In this document: positions 45,870 through 57,915 of the stretch, piece after piece
Numbering within the stretch: the stretch's first letter is position 1
Layout: each line of letters starts with the position of its first letter
Assembly: GCA_034770075.1 (NCBI GenBank)
Contig: CM068385.1
Span: 57,843,939-57,907,938, forward strand
Length of the DNA: 64,000 nt
Source of the DNA: Aralia elata
Taxonomy: Eukaryota > Streptophyta > Magnoliopsida > Apiales > Araliaceae
Direction: 5' to 3'
Position numbers and translations under genes: made by a program
Notes under the pieces: model-generated
What the model saw: the letters and a program-made list of their open reading frames with translations, nothing else
The model's database searches: none
What the model was told of the DNA's origin: nothing

Positions 45870-48641
45870 TGTGACACCCCCAAATCCGGGTACTTCAACT
45901 CCACAGATTTGGTGTTCACTATACCGTACATTCAAAACTAACTACCCTTGATAAAGATAATATAATTAAACTGAATGAAACATCTTCCCACAAAAAGGGG
46001 TTACAACTCAAATCTCTTAAATAAACAAATCCCAGGTTATCTAACCTCTATTACATCAGTGCGGAATTAAAACATAAAATTAAATAAGTCTTTTTACAAA
46101 TAAACATCAAATGTATAACGGGTCTCTTGCTACTTCGGCATCTTGCCCTTGCCTTTACTCGTGGACGGCTCGTCCGATTTCTCTGTCTTAGCTGCAATGT
46201 TTTAGTGCAAAAGTGAGCAAACAATTGCCCACAAGCATAATAACGATAACAACTAAATAATTAATGAAATAGATTTCAACTAAGGTATTGTAGTTTTCTG
46301 AATTCAATCAATAACCAATCGAGATATGAAAGCTTAATAGGATACTTGGCTTAAGAACTGATTATAGAATTCAAGGTTTAAAATTGTATCTGAGGGTCAC
46401 AAGACCTCGAACTATGTCCTAGGTTAACAAGTATTTCTACCGTAACCTTTAACAGTCTTATAGACTATGGACCATCCATCTCGTACTCAGGGGGATCAGC
46501 CCTCTGTACAATGTATTGTGCACAAACATTTCAACGATGTCGCGTAATTAATCCCCTATATTAGGGTTGTTCATCTCAGTTTAGCATCAGAATCCGTACC
46601 AAAAGGAACTTGGTTCGGAACAGTTTTAAAATATTCAAAGTCTTTAGAACGCTCATTAACTAAGGACTAGCTGAATCAATTAGGGTTTGCTAGTCACTAA
46701 AACATTTGATTCATCAATAAAGTTTGTACAATAAAAATTCAGTTCGAAGTTTGAACAACAATCAACGATCGAATAACAAATAACTGGAATAAAGCTTCAA
46801 CACTTAATCATGATAACAACTTTGCTTGAATAACAATAAGCTAAGGCTAATAATCTTGCTCAATGGAAATAACAAGTTTAAGGGAGAAAAACTTGCCTCG
46901 TGCGTAGATTACAGTTTTAAATAATTCACGTTCCTTAATCGACCTATACATTTCAATTATAAAATGGTAACAATAATTAGTTACAGAACAATATACACTT
47001 TAAAATTCGATCTTATCCTATTTCATTGTAACATCTCGATTGTCATTCGATAATCAACAAGTACTTGCTTAACAACCATTGTGGTATATCATTAGTCACT
47101 TTATACCTTAATATAAGTTTTAAACTTGTTTATAGCATCATAGAAAAATCACAAAGAAAAATAAAAATTTAAAATTTCAGTTACTGTTCCTTCGCCGGGG
47201 CGAGAATTTACTTAACAAAAATCTCGCTGGGGCGAGACTTCGCCGGGGCGAAGATTTACTTAACAAAAAGCTCGCTGGGGCGAGACTTCGCCGGGGCGAA
47301 GATTTCCTTAACAATATTCTCGCCGGGGCGAGAATTCGCTGGGGCGAGAAATTCAGTACATTTCTACCGCCGGGGCGGTAAACTCGGCAGTCACCTCCTA
47401 CAGTTCGCGAACCAGTGAAATCCTAGGCCAAATTTTCCGAATTCTACTATCCAACACATAAATTAAACATACCCAGACATCAAACATGTTATAAAAAAAT
47501 TACCCAATATGTTTCTAAACATTCTAACCATTATAATACACATAATCAACCAATTAGAACCCAAAATTCTCTGTTTAAGCAAAAATATTCATGTTTTAGT
47601 CATTTAAATAAAATTAATCACTGTAATTTCATCTCTAAACCATTTTAATCCATTCCACGTACATTCTTTTCGTTTTTCATCATATTATCATAATCAAATA
47701 TCAATTTACCGATTAATAAACAAATTAAACATCAATTTCATACACATAAGCCATACATGAAAATAAAGCTCTGTAGCACCAAAAAAAACTTCATTCTAAA
47801 ACATGATTTCATGGATTAACACCTTCAAATTGATTTATAACCACCATATAATCATCTAGTACATGCTTACTAACAATTTCATCAACTAATTTCATTGCTT
47901 TGAACAACTAACTTCATATACAGTAAAGTAAATTTAAAAAGAAATACAGTGAAGAATATTATACCTTCTATTGCTTAGAAAACTTGATTAATTCTCCTTT
48001 GATTTTAAAATTCTTCTCTCCAATCTCCAAACTTCTCTCTCAATTTCTCTCTATTCTCTCAAACTCTCAATTTTCTCTAAACTCTCAAAGCTCTGCTCTC
48101 TCTTCTTTAAGCTTAGAAACAACTGACAATCTTTTTAACGTACTTAGCTTTAAGTTAATCAGTTAAAAAAATCAAGAGTTAGGCTTTGTTTGGTTGAACC
48201 AAAGAAAATAATCCATTTTTATCAACCAAGGGTCACAAGGCCTTGTTTGGTTTATCTAAATAAAACCCTTTCTCCATTTATTTTAATAATCCATTTTACT
48301 ATATAGTTTTAATTGTCACACTTTTAATTTAATTAAACTTATTATTAAATAAATTCAATTAAACTTTAATTAATAATTCTATTTAACCAATAACAATAAC
48401 ACCAAATAAATTATCATATTCAAATAAATCCTTTACTCAAATAAATCATTTAATCATCTAATTTAATTATTAAATTAAATTAGAATAAGCATATCAAATC
48501 ATATTTAAATAGCATTTAACATAAATTCTTTCACCATAACTTTATAAATTATTTATTTTACTCAATAAATAAATTAATAAAAATATTTATATAACACAAT
48601 AAATATTTTTATTCATTCACAAAAAAATCGCATTCGTTACA
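45870..48641 (-). repeat. Tekay 5' LTR (2,772 bp)
   Basis: Plus-strand start TGTGACACCCCC, end TTCGTTACA. Pairs with 34041-36809. Confidence 0.93.
47191..47379 (+). repeat. Covarying GC palindromes in the Tekay LTR
   Basis: A run of palindromes on the core CGCCGGGGCG or CGCTGGGGCG with different outer arms: TCTCGCC/GGCGAGA (47318), CTTCGCC/GGCGAAG (47238 and 47285) and TACCGCC/GGCGGTA (47364). They are separated by short spacers such as ATTTACTTAACAAAA. The outer bases change in pairs, so pairing is kept while sequence is not. Confidence 0.85.
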
Positions 48642-48711
48642 GTTGCCGGGGAATTGCAATTTCGTTTATAACTTTCATCATCAGTTTAAATTAGATTGGT
48701 TTTAGTTAAAC
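48642..48711 (+). other. Athila-like primer-site remainder and internal start
   Basis: GTTGC duplication, then CGGGGAATTGC and about 60 bases of internal leader before another LTR-like start at 48712. Confidence 0.7.
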
Positions 48712-49929
48712 TGTAATGTCCGAGAATTTTTAAACATTGTATTGATTTATTTTAATATATGAAATTCATTTTATTTAATGAATTTAATTGGACCCATGTA
48801 GGTATTATTAATTCATTATCTAAATATATGGTCCAATAATTTTCTCGCATTAAAGGGGCTCATTAAAAGTGGAATAATTGGTGAGTTAACCCTTAGAATT
48901 TAATTGCAAGAAAATTTGTAAAGAAGATTAATAAATAAATTCCTTTAAATGATTTGAATAAAGAATTATGGTTGAAATAAATATTTTAAACAATTAATTA
49001 ATTGGGTTAATTAAGTTATTCAAATATTAGAAATACAAGGTGGCTAATTTAATTGGGTCACCTGAATTGGTCCATTTCTTTTTATCGATTTATTTCTGGA
49101 TTGGACCTAAATTTTTCTTAAAGAAAGCCGAGCCCAACTTTCTTTATTTTCCTAATTGAGCCCATTTTATTTTTTGATTGGGCTGGATCCATTCCTTTCA
49201 TTTTTCCTGTTGGGCTGAACCGATGGGGTTGGACTCCCTTTTATTCCTGCCGGGTTAAACCCTTTGCAATCGGGTTGGGGAAAGGGGGCAAGTCTATATC
49301 TGCAATCAAAATTAGGTGCAGAGCAAGACCGATAGAACCTAACGACCTAGACCCTCCCACATCAGTCCCAGCCTCTCAATTCGAGCGGAGCAACGGGAGC
49401 GGCGAAAAAAAAAAGGGGGCGATTGGGCGATTGACAGCACGGATGGTAGCATGAGAGGACCGGGCAGCTACCAAGGGATTAACCAACGGGCGAAGCGGTG
49501 AAGGCATCAACGATCCGAAAATGACCACCAATTGGGAACCACAGGTTCGAAGAAATCGACGATTGGACGGTGAGAAGGGGGGGTTACGATGCTCGAGGGA
49601 AATTGCCGGCGAGTTCACAGGTTGGCATGATGGGATCGGTCGGCGGCCACTCTTCTCCTACCGTTGGTCATGGACTCGGTCGAACAGGATATTACCCAAT
49701 AAATGGGTAAAATTTCCCCTATAAATTAAACCCCCCAAGGCTGCCGATTTTCCTTTGTTTGTGAGTTCCCAATTAGAAATTTAGGGTTCCAAATTAGAGA
49801 GAGGAGAGAAGTCGCAACAAGGGGGGTGCAGGGGAGGCCAATAGGGAATGTCCGACTTTGTTTCGTATTTTGGGAGAAGAATGAGACAGGCAATTCGATC
49901 AGCCACAAGGTATAGCAACGGGATCATTA
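48712..49929 (+). repeat. Probable Gypsy LTR fragment
   Basis: Starts TGTAATGTCCGAG, the style of a chromovirus LTR, directly after the Athila fragment. AT-rich at first, then GC-richer with no convincing ORF. Interrupted at 49930 by Copia-B; the sequence after 59922 may be its continuation. No primer site was found, so the end cannot be set. Confidence 0.45.
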
Positions 49930-51750
49930 TGAAAGTAGTATGCACACAAGCCAATCATATTTGATATGATGTAGCGTATACTTTGTAATCTTATTCATTT
50001 ATTAATAAAGGAATTGATTTTCCTAAAAGGCGTTTTATATTATCTACATAGTGCTGTTATATTAAATGTGATAAACCCATAGTTTTGAGCAATGCTTTTA
50101 GAATCATGATGGTGATCATGCTAATGAGATCTAAATTCAAGATAGCTCACAAACTAAAATTGTTCCTAATCGTTGGATTACTAAATTGGGGATTAGTGAA
50201 TCCGGATAGATTAGTACATACGTTACTTGCTCTTAGGAAGAGGATGATTGATCTCATAATCATTTGTGTGGAGACACTAAAGCAAGTATGTAGGTGCTTA
50301 TTAGAGAATAAGTTCACTGAACGTGACTCGCTAAGGAATACCTAATGGAGTTTTACTCGCCTGTCAATAGGAATTCCTCTAGTGATAGTAGTACAAGTGA
50401 TCCTTGGACTTGAGATCATCATAGTATCTTGTGTATGATGAGTTATACTTTGACATGTCCCTTAAGACCTTGTGGGTATATCAAAGGGTATGATTGGGTA
50501 TAATTAGTTGTACATGGAGATAGGTGAATGATCAACAAAGAATCTACCTCGTCTAGTAAAAGATGTGAATGTCTTATGTGATTCGATAAATGATAACTCA
50601 GTAGTCCTTGGCCAAGGCAGAATGAGATTAGAAAGGAGTTTCTAATTTGCATTATTTAGAGTTATGCATTTGCGAATCGAAATACATATAATTAAATAAA
50701 ATAAGACTTGACAGTAAATCCATGTCTTATATTTAATTGGGACATTGTATGGTAGAAGGATTGAATTGTACGGTAACTATCTACTCAAAGGTTCATTTGT
50801 GATTAATGTTAAAATCTATATTATCTAGAAAGTCGTTGATCGCTAAGGGGGCTTACCCTTATTGTAGAATAAATATTATTTATTTAAATGAATTAAATAG
50901 TTTAATTTATTTATTTAAATAAGATTAGAATTGTTCTAATTGATTTATTCACAACCGGTTTAATATGGAGAACCTAAAGGGTCACACCGCAAAAGAAAAA
51001 TATTTATTTAAGAAGTAAATGGCATAATGGTAATAATAAATTAAGTGTATTTAATTTAATCTATGGAGATAGAATAAATTAAATAGCTTAATATTTATTA
51101 TTTAATATTTTGGAAATATTAAATATAAATTAATAAGAGGAGTCTTATTATTATTATTACTATTACTATTATTTAATTCCTAATAGGGATTGAGAATTAA
51201 TTAATAGAAGTACTCTCCCATGAATTCCTAATTAGATTAGGAGCATTATTAATTAAAGGAGTTTAATTATAATACAAACCCTAATCCTAAATTATTTAGG
51301 GAAGGGTTATTCCTACATCTATAAATAAGAGGGGTCTTATCATAGATTAGAGTTACACACTCTTGCATTAGATTGTGGAGAGTACTTACAATTTCTATAG
51401 AGATAGAAACTAGGGTTTTGCTAAATACCCAACTTCTTGAATACTTGTTCTTCCTTGGTGGATCACCTCTAGAGGCCAAACACTTGGGTGGCTAACGTTG
51501 ATCAAAGGAAGGAATCACACCGTAGCATTCGAGGAGAACACGAAGGACTAGGAGTTGAACTTGTACCTGAGGAAGCTTTGAACTACGAGGGTATAATTCT
51601 TATTCTCTTTCTCTTTCGTTTATATCGTTAATTGAGCACATAGATTGATCTTGGTGATGGTTTGTATAAAATTTTAAAATCCGATTTTATCGCGCTTCCG
51701 CACTGTTTATGTAATTTGATTGCATGTTCGCGCAATATACAAACCTAACA
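49930..51750 (+). repeat. Copia-B 5' LTR (1,821 bp)
   Basis: Almost identical to 2252-4075. Ends CCTAACA. TATAAATA at 51320-51327. Confidence 0.93.
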
Positions 51751-51751
51751 G

Positions 51752-51763
51752 TGGTATCAGAGC
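51752..51763 (+). promoter_or_regulatory. Primer binding site, tRNA-iMet type (Copia-B)
   Basis: TGGTATCAGAGC, one base after the LTR end. Confidence 0.92.
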
Positions 51764-51863
51764 CTAATCTTGTGCTAATTATCGATTTTGATAATTCCAT
51801 GTATGCTTGATATGCGATTGGATCGAATTTTTTGGGCAGAAAAATTTTTCTGAATCAGCGAAG

Positions 51864-51990
51864 CGGCGCAGCTGCGCCGTCTCCAGTTCATTCTGGAGCG
51901 CAGCTACGCCGAAACCCAGAATCGTTTTTTCCTGGGGAGCAGCGCAGCTGCGCCGTGACCCAGTTCATTCTGGGCGCAGCTGCGCCGGTA
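51864..51990 (+). repeat. GC palindrome cluster in the Copia-B leader
   Basis: Four copies: GGCGCAGCTGCGCC near 51866, a GCGCAGCTACGCC variant, GCGCAGCTGCGCC near 51942 and GCGCAGCTGCGCC near 51975, with two CCAG-TTCATT-CTGG hairpins. Better preserved than in Copia-A. Confidence 0.85.
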
Positions 51991-53128
51991 AGCAGAATCT
52001 GAAAAATATTTTTTCTTTCTTCAATTAAAATAAATGGTTTATTTAATTGATAAAAGTTTAAAATAAAAGAGTTTATTTTATCTGGAATAGGATTTCAGAT
52101 TGCTAAAATTAAAGGAGTTTAATTTGGATTTGGTTTTTGATTAAAATAAAAGAGTTTATTTTGTTTCAAAACTAAATATTAGCAAAACTTTTGCCCATTA
52201 ATTGATATCAATGCATATATGGAATGGTTTTATTATTCATGAGATGAATGTTATTTATTGATACATATAGAGATATGTATGATAATAAATAGGGATTGAT
52301 TATGGACTATTGACCAATGTGTGATTGGATTTATTTTAGTGGATGCTTGAATGTATGGGTTTTATAAATGGGGTCTGCGTACCTCGTCTTCTCTAATTTT
52401 TCTTAATGTAAATTCTATCTCCCTCCTATGTACTTCCCCTTGACTCCTAATCAAGGTTTCTATTTATTGTAAATAGTTTATTGTAATAGGACTAGTTAGA
52501 ATTAATTTTTTGAAGAATTGGAGACAAAGGAGCAAGGAGCGCTTGAAGACCCGTTTGTAATGGAGCCCGGGTTTAAATGTAATAGTTATATTTAAATTTT
52601 AATTCTTGCACCCTAGGTTTGACCTTTTGGTTTCACTTGGTGGCTCTAATGTGAAAAGACCAAAACTAGAATAAAGTCCATAATCAATACCGGGTAGAAT
52701 ATAGTATTTCTATATGTGCAATGCTTATTTATATAATATAAAATACTAATATTATAATATATCATATTATATTTATATTATCTAACATGCTTCAGCATGT
52801 AAATATAAGTATGGACGCGTTATTTATATATATAATATGATGCTATCGCGCGCTTTAAACAAGATGAGACTAATAATAATAAGACCCCCTCAAAGAAATT
52901 ATATTCAAGTCCTAAGCGTTTCAAAGATATTTAGGAATAATCGAGACGTCGCCTTCTAGTCATGGGTTAAAGCAATTAAGAGTATATAAATGTTTAATTA
53001 TGAGTTTGTTGTGGTCCACAAAACCTAACAAGGCAAGTAATTTTAAATATTTAAGGATGTTGCTTTATCACATTTTGATGCTTATAAATAAGACTGAACG
53101 ATGCTTGTTTTGTTGGCCGCCCCGGGGT

Positions 53129-53132
<4 letters not shown>

Positions 53133-53174
<42 letters not shown>
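53133..53174 (+). repeat. Run of 42 C in the Copia-B leader
   Basis: Sits where Copia-A reads GTTGTGTCACCAC at 11133. Preceded by GGCCGCCCCGGGGTGGGG. Probably an assembly or read artefact. Confidence 0.9.
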
Positions 53175-53175
<1 letters not shown>

Positions 53176-53627
53176 TGTCCACCACAAGGACAGTGTTTTT
53201 TCTTTCGAATATATGGAAGTGCTAGGTTTGGACTTAACTTGGAATAATTTTGAATTCGGATGTTGTCGAACACCACTTGAATCAAAATAATCGGATAAGA
53301 GAGGCACAAATTTAAAAAGAGTTGGAGTTACATAGTGATGTAATTGACAATAGTTGTCTTACCTATTTATTTATATATCGCTTTGTTGTGTTCACCCAGC
53401 ACAGGCTAATATACCATTTTTGAAATGGGATCCCTTAATCTCACTAGCAAATCTTTAATTAAGAATTTTGCCGAACTATATTAATGAGGGTATAATATAG
53501 TTTTGATGAAAAAATAGTGGGAAGGATTACCAAATTATTAAATAAAAGACCGTAATTTATTTTTGGTAATTTAAATTAAATGAATGTATGCTAAAATATT
53601 ATCTATTTCACATGCAGAATTTAGAAA

Positions 53628-54965
53628 ATGTCCAAACCTTCACTATTCACTCGCATAGCAACCACTTGATGCTAATCAAAACTGACCGGAACACCGAATT
53701 ACACGGGACTGGTTTAAGGAATCTGAGAATTAGTTCTCACTGCAGAAAAGTAATTTCTTATGTCCCTGACTAAAATTCGGCCAGAGTCCCTGCAAGTGTT
53801 GCAGAAACAGCCTCTTGAGGAAGAGATTGCTACCTTTTTAGAAAGTGGCAAGATTGATGCAATCTTGGCTCAATATGCATCATCTCGCCATCCATCGAGT
53901 AACGAGCTTCCAGCGGTCTAGCATGAAACTATCTATGGATGCTCCTACTATATTGCTCGCCAACCTCAAAGAGTTGTATGGTGAGCAAAGTAGGACTGCT
54001 AGATATCAGATATCTAAGGAGCTCTTCCCGATCTCGTTATGACCGAGGGCCACTGCTGTTGGAGACTCATGTACCTTAAGATGATCAATTTGATTTGAAC
54101 AACTTGGACAACTAGGGTTTTGTGATGGAATGGGGAGTTAAGCCAAGATTTGATCTTGCCTGTCACTCCCCCGGACACCTTCTCACCAATTTGTGTTGTG
54201 AATATTGTCACATGAATATGTTGGCGTCAGCTTGCCTGTAGTTACTTAACATGCTGAAAAAACTGCTGAAGGTCACTTCTCATACCAACAAGAACCAAGT
54301 CTTACTAAGTGGGTATGATTTTATTTCCTTTTTATTTTCCAAAGAAAAAGAAGAGGCCCAAGGTAAATTCATTCTGAAAAGAAGAAAAACAAGAAGGCTA
54401 AAGGGTATAGGCAAAGAAAAAAGGATAATAAGAAAACCTGATCCAGATAGCAAAGGAATTTGCTACCATTGCAATTATAGGACCGGGACATTGGAAGAGG
54501 AACTGCAAGGAGTATCTTGCGTGGCCATAAAGAAGACTTGGAGAAGCTTTTCGAAACATTTCCCCTGATCTAGGTTTGTTTATGATTGAAATTTAATTTT
54601 TCTGAAAGGTCCAAAATTCTAAACTTGGGTATTGGATGCCCGGCTGTAGTTCTCACATATGTAATTAATATGCAGGGAACTAAGCAGGAAAAGAAGTAGG
54701 AAGCTGAACAAGGATGAAGTCCGTCCTACGAGGTTTGGGAATGGAACAAAGGATTGCCTGCACCTTGGCTGTTAGGGACTATATTGTTTAGCATTTGCCT
54801 TCGGGCAAGTTCCATTAGTTTAAATAACTGTTAGTTACTGTTTCCAAACACTCAATTAAGAATACATTTATTTTCAATTTCTGTTATTGGAATATGGATG
54901 GATTTTGATATTATAAATAAAGAAACAACATTTGTTGTTCTACTTTAATAATAAAAATGTTTTAT
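53628..54965 (+). pseudogene. Copia-B gag-protease relic
   Basis: Homologous to 11532-12725 but broken by many one- to three-base insertions, often doubled bases. The knuckle (CYHCN) near 54460 and the protease region near 54630 can still be followed by eye. At least two of the Copia-A nonsense sites have a sense codon here. Much of the damage is probably sequence error rather than decay. Confidence 0.75.
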
Positions 54966-57870
54966 ATGGTGTTTGGCAATTTACTGAATGGGACTTTTAC
55001 ATAACTTGACTTGCATGAAAAATATACTTCAAATTGGAACAAACCTAAGAAAAGAAAAAGAGGATGATGTTAATTATACCTTTATTGTGTGCAACTGTAA
55101 GACCTCGGTTTCATCATCAATGAAACAAGGATTATCCAAGTTGCATAAAGATGGGGCTTTTAGAGCTATCTGATTAACGAATCATATCCAAACCTTTGTG
55201 AATCTTGTCTCATGGGTAAGATGACTAAATCCCCTTTTTAGTGAAAAAGGAGGAAAGAGTTACAGAGTATGTTAGCGTTGGTACAACACTGACGTAATGG
55301 TGGACCTATGACAACGAATGCACTGAGGAGGGTATTCCTTAATTTTATTACTTTCACTGATGATCCATTCTAGATTTTGGGATATGTGTATTTAAAATGA
55401 AATACAAAATCTGAATCGTTTTGAAAAGTTCAAAAAATTCAAGAAAGGGTGAAGTAGAGAAACAAACTGGTAAAAAGTATTAAAAATTCTTCAGATCGGA
55501 TCGAGGAGGGGAATACTTAACCAGTGAGTTTCTCAATTGTCTCAAAGAAAATGGTATAATCTCACAATGGACTCCACCAGGGACGCCACAGTTTGAATGG
55601 TGTATCTGAAAGGAGAAATCGAACATTGTTGGACATGGTTCGTTCCATGATGAGTTTTACCGACCTTCCAATATCCTTCTGGGGTTATGCCCTAGAATCG
55701 GCTGCATACCTACTTAACAAGGTACCTACCAAATCCGTCCCAAAGACTCCATATGAGATATGGACAGGGAGGAAACCAAATCTTAAGCATGTTAAGACTT
55801 GGGGTTGTCCAGCTTATGTCAAAAGGTTTGAGCATGATAAGCTGAAGACTAAATCCGACAAATGTAGATTCATGGGATACCCTAAAGAAACATCAGGGTA
55901 TTATTTCTATCATCCTACTGATCAAAAGGTGTTTGTTGCGAAACACGCTGCCTTCTTGGAAAAGGAGTTTATCCTCGAAGGGGTCAGTGGGAGTAAGATA
56001 TATCTTGAAGAAGTTCAAGAACCACAAAATACTTACGGATCAAAGTCAGGTACCTGACCAAGTAGAAGAACCTACTGTACCACTACCTATTCGTAAATCT
56101 GGAAGAGTACCGAAGATACCTGAGAGGTATGGATTCATCATAGAGGATGATGATGAGGTACGCTTCATAGATGATGATGATCCATTGACTTACGAAGAGG
56201 CTATGAGTAGTGAAGACTCAGAGAAATGGCTAGAAGCCATGAAATCCGAGATGGACTCCATGTATGAAAACCAAGTATGGACTTTGGTTTCACCACCTGA
56301 GGGCATTAAGCCTATTGGGTGTAAATGGGTCTTTAAGAGAAAGACTGGAGCAGATGGCAAGGTAGAGACCTATAAGGCCCGACTGGTTGCAAAAGGTTTC
56401 AAACAAAGACAAGGAGTTGACTATGATGAAACCTTCTCACCAGTAGCTATGCTCAAGTCCATTCGGATTTTGGCTTGCAATTGCAGCTTATTATGACTAA
56501 CGAGATCTGGCAAATGGAGCGTGAAAACGGCCAACTTCCTCAATGGAGAGCTTGAGGAGAATGTATATATGATACAGCCAGCAGGGTTTTTGTTTCCAAA
56601 CCGAGGTTGGAACAAACTAAGTCTGTAAGCCTACAACGATCCATTTATGGATTGAAGCAAAGCTTTCTCGAAAGGTGGAACATCCGTTTTGGATGAGAAT
56701 AATCAAAAAGGTTTGATTTTAATTCAAGAACGAGGATGAACCATGTGTGTACAAGAAGTTTAGTGGGAAGCGCTATAATCATGTCCTTGTATTATATGAT
56801 TTGATAGATATATTACTGATAAGGGAATCGATGTTCTTAATGCTTACAGTCGATCCACAAATTTGGTTTTATCTAAACACTTCTCCAAATGAAGGACTTG
56901 GGTGAAGGCATCCTATATTTTGGGGATAAAGATCTATAGAGATATGATCTAAAAGGATGCTAGGGCTTTGACCCCAAGGAAAAGTAACATTGGACTCGAT
57001 GCTAAAAGAAGTTTAAGCATTGGAAAGAATTCCAAAGAGAGGTCATCATGCCGAATGAGCCATGGAATACCATCTCTTCCAAGAAACAAGGCCCCCAAAG
57101 ACCACCCTGAGGAGAGAGACCGGATGCAGTAAGATTCCTTATGCATTCAGCAATCTAGGATCTACTCATTGTACGGTAATGATATGTACTAAGACCCACA
57201 GATGTCGCTCATAATACCGCACTTAGTGTAACCCACAAAGCAGATTATTAGTCGAATCTTGAGGGAGAACAAGGGCGCCAACTGGAAAGGGCAGTGAAAA
57301 ACATCCTACTACAAGTACTTGAGAAGAACTAAAGGATGTATTTCTTGTCTACGGTGGGTCTGAATTGAAACTAGAGTGGCTATACAGACTCAAAGTTTTC
57401 CAAAAACGTACCAAGAATGACAGTAAATCCATATTCAGGGTACGGTGTTTACCTTAAACGGTGGCGCAGTGAGTTTGGAAGAAGTTCCAAGCAGCATAAC
57501 AGTTGTTGATATCGGTGTCAGAGAGGCAGAGTAACATAGCCTGCCAAGTGAAAGCTGCAAAGGAAGCTGTTTGGATGAAGAAGTTCATAACTAGAACTTG
57601 GAGTGGTTTCCTAAGCATTAGAGGAGGCTAAGTACCTTTATTCTGTGACAACAACGGCAGCTGTTGCGCAGGCTAAGGAAACCCCAGGTTTCCCCAACTC
57701 ATCAGCAATCCAAACACGTATTGCGGCGGTTTCCATTTGATTAGAGAGATCATTGAAAGAGGAGAATGTCACCCTGGAGCGTGGTTAGACCCTCAAGACA
57801 ACATTGCAGATGCCATTTACTAAAGCTTTAACTCAACGAGCATTTGAATCGTCACTTAGAGAAGGAATGG
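54966..57870 (+). pseudogene. Copia-B integrase, RT and RNase H relic
   Basis: Nearly clean between about 55597 and 56470: integrase NGVSERRN and WTGRKPNLKHVKTWGCPAY through the start of RT (GVDYDETFSPVA), where it has GGA rather than the Copia-A TGA. One extra T near 56033 shifts the frame. Outside this island the frame is lost every few dozen bases. The 3' part (57000-57870) corresponds to RT end and RNase H, which Copia-A lacks. Confidence 0.8.
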
Positions 57871-57905
57871 GGTATTAGATACCATGGCGATTGGCTTTTA
57901 GTGCA

Positions 57906-57915
57906 AGTGGGAGAT
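57906..57915 (+). promoter_or_regulatory. Copia-B polypurine tract
   Basis: AGTGGGAGAT directly before the 3' LTR TG at 57916, a typical Copia tract. Confidence 0.8.

Larger units (their letters stand above)
34041..48641 (-). mobile_element. Tekay-type chromovirus (Ty3/Gypsy), 14.6 kb including a solo LTR
   Basis: LTRs at 34041-36809 and 45870-48641, flanked by GTTGC on both sides. On the minus strand: 5' LTR, iMet-like primer site, coiled-coil ORF0, gag, protease, RT, RNase H, integrase with chromodomain, polypurine tract, 3' LTR. LTR termini TGTAACG...GGGTGTCACA and a C-terminal chromodomain place it in the Tekay clade. A 3.1 kb solo LTR at 41731-44843 is nested at the end of ORF0. Pol is full of transition-type stops. 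Confidence 0.9.
14522..48711 (+). mobile_element. Athila-like Ty3/Gypsy element, 5' LTR and PBS only, split by two insertions
   Basis: When the Ogre-like and Tekay insertions are removed, a 1.7 kb LTR (14522-15123 plus 32924-34022) is followed by AGTTT and a primer site TGGCGCCGTTGCCGGGGA. This site, matching tRNA-Asp, is the hallmark of Athila elements. Only about 65 bases of internal sequence follow (48647-48711) before another LTR-like sequence starts, so gag and pol are not in the window. Confidence 0.8.

Noticed and set aside
53000..53307. Proline- or glycine-rich ORFs
   Set aside because: Created by the run of 42 C, which is probably artefactual.
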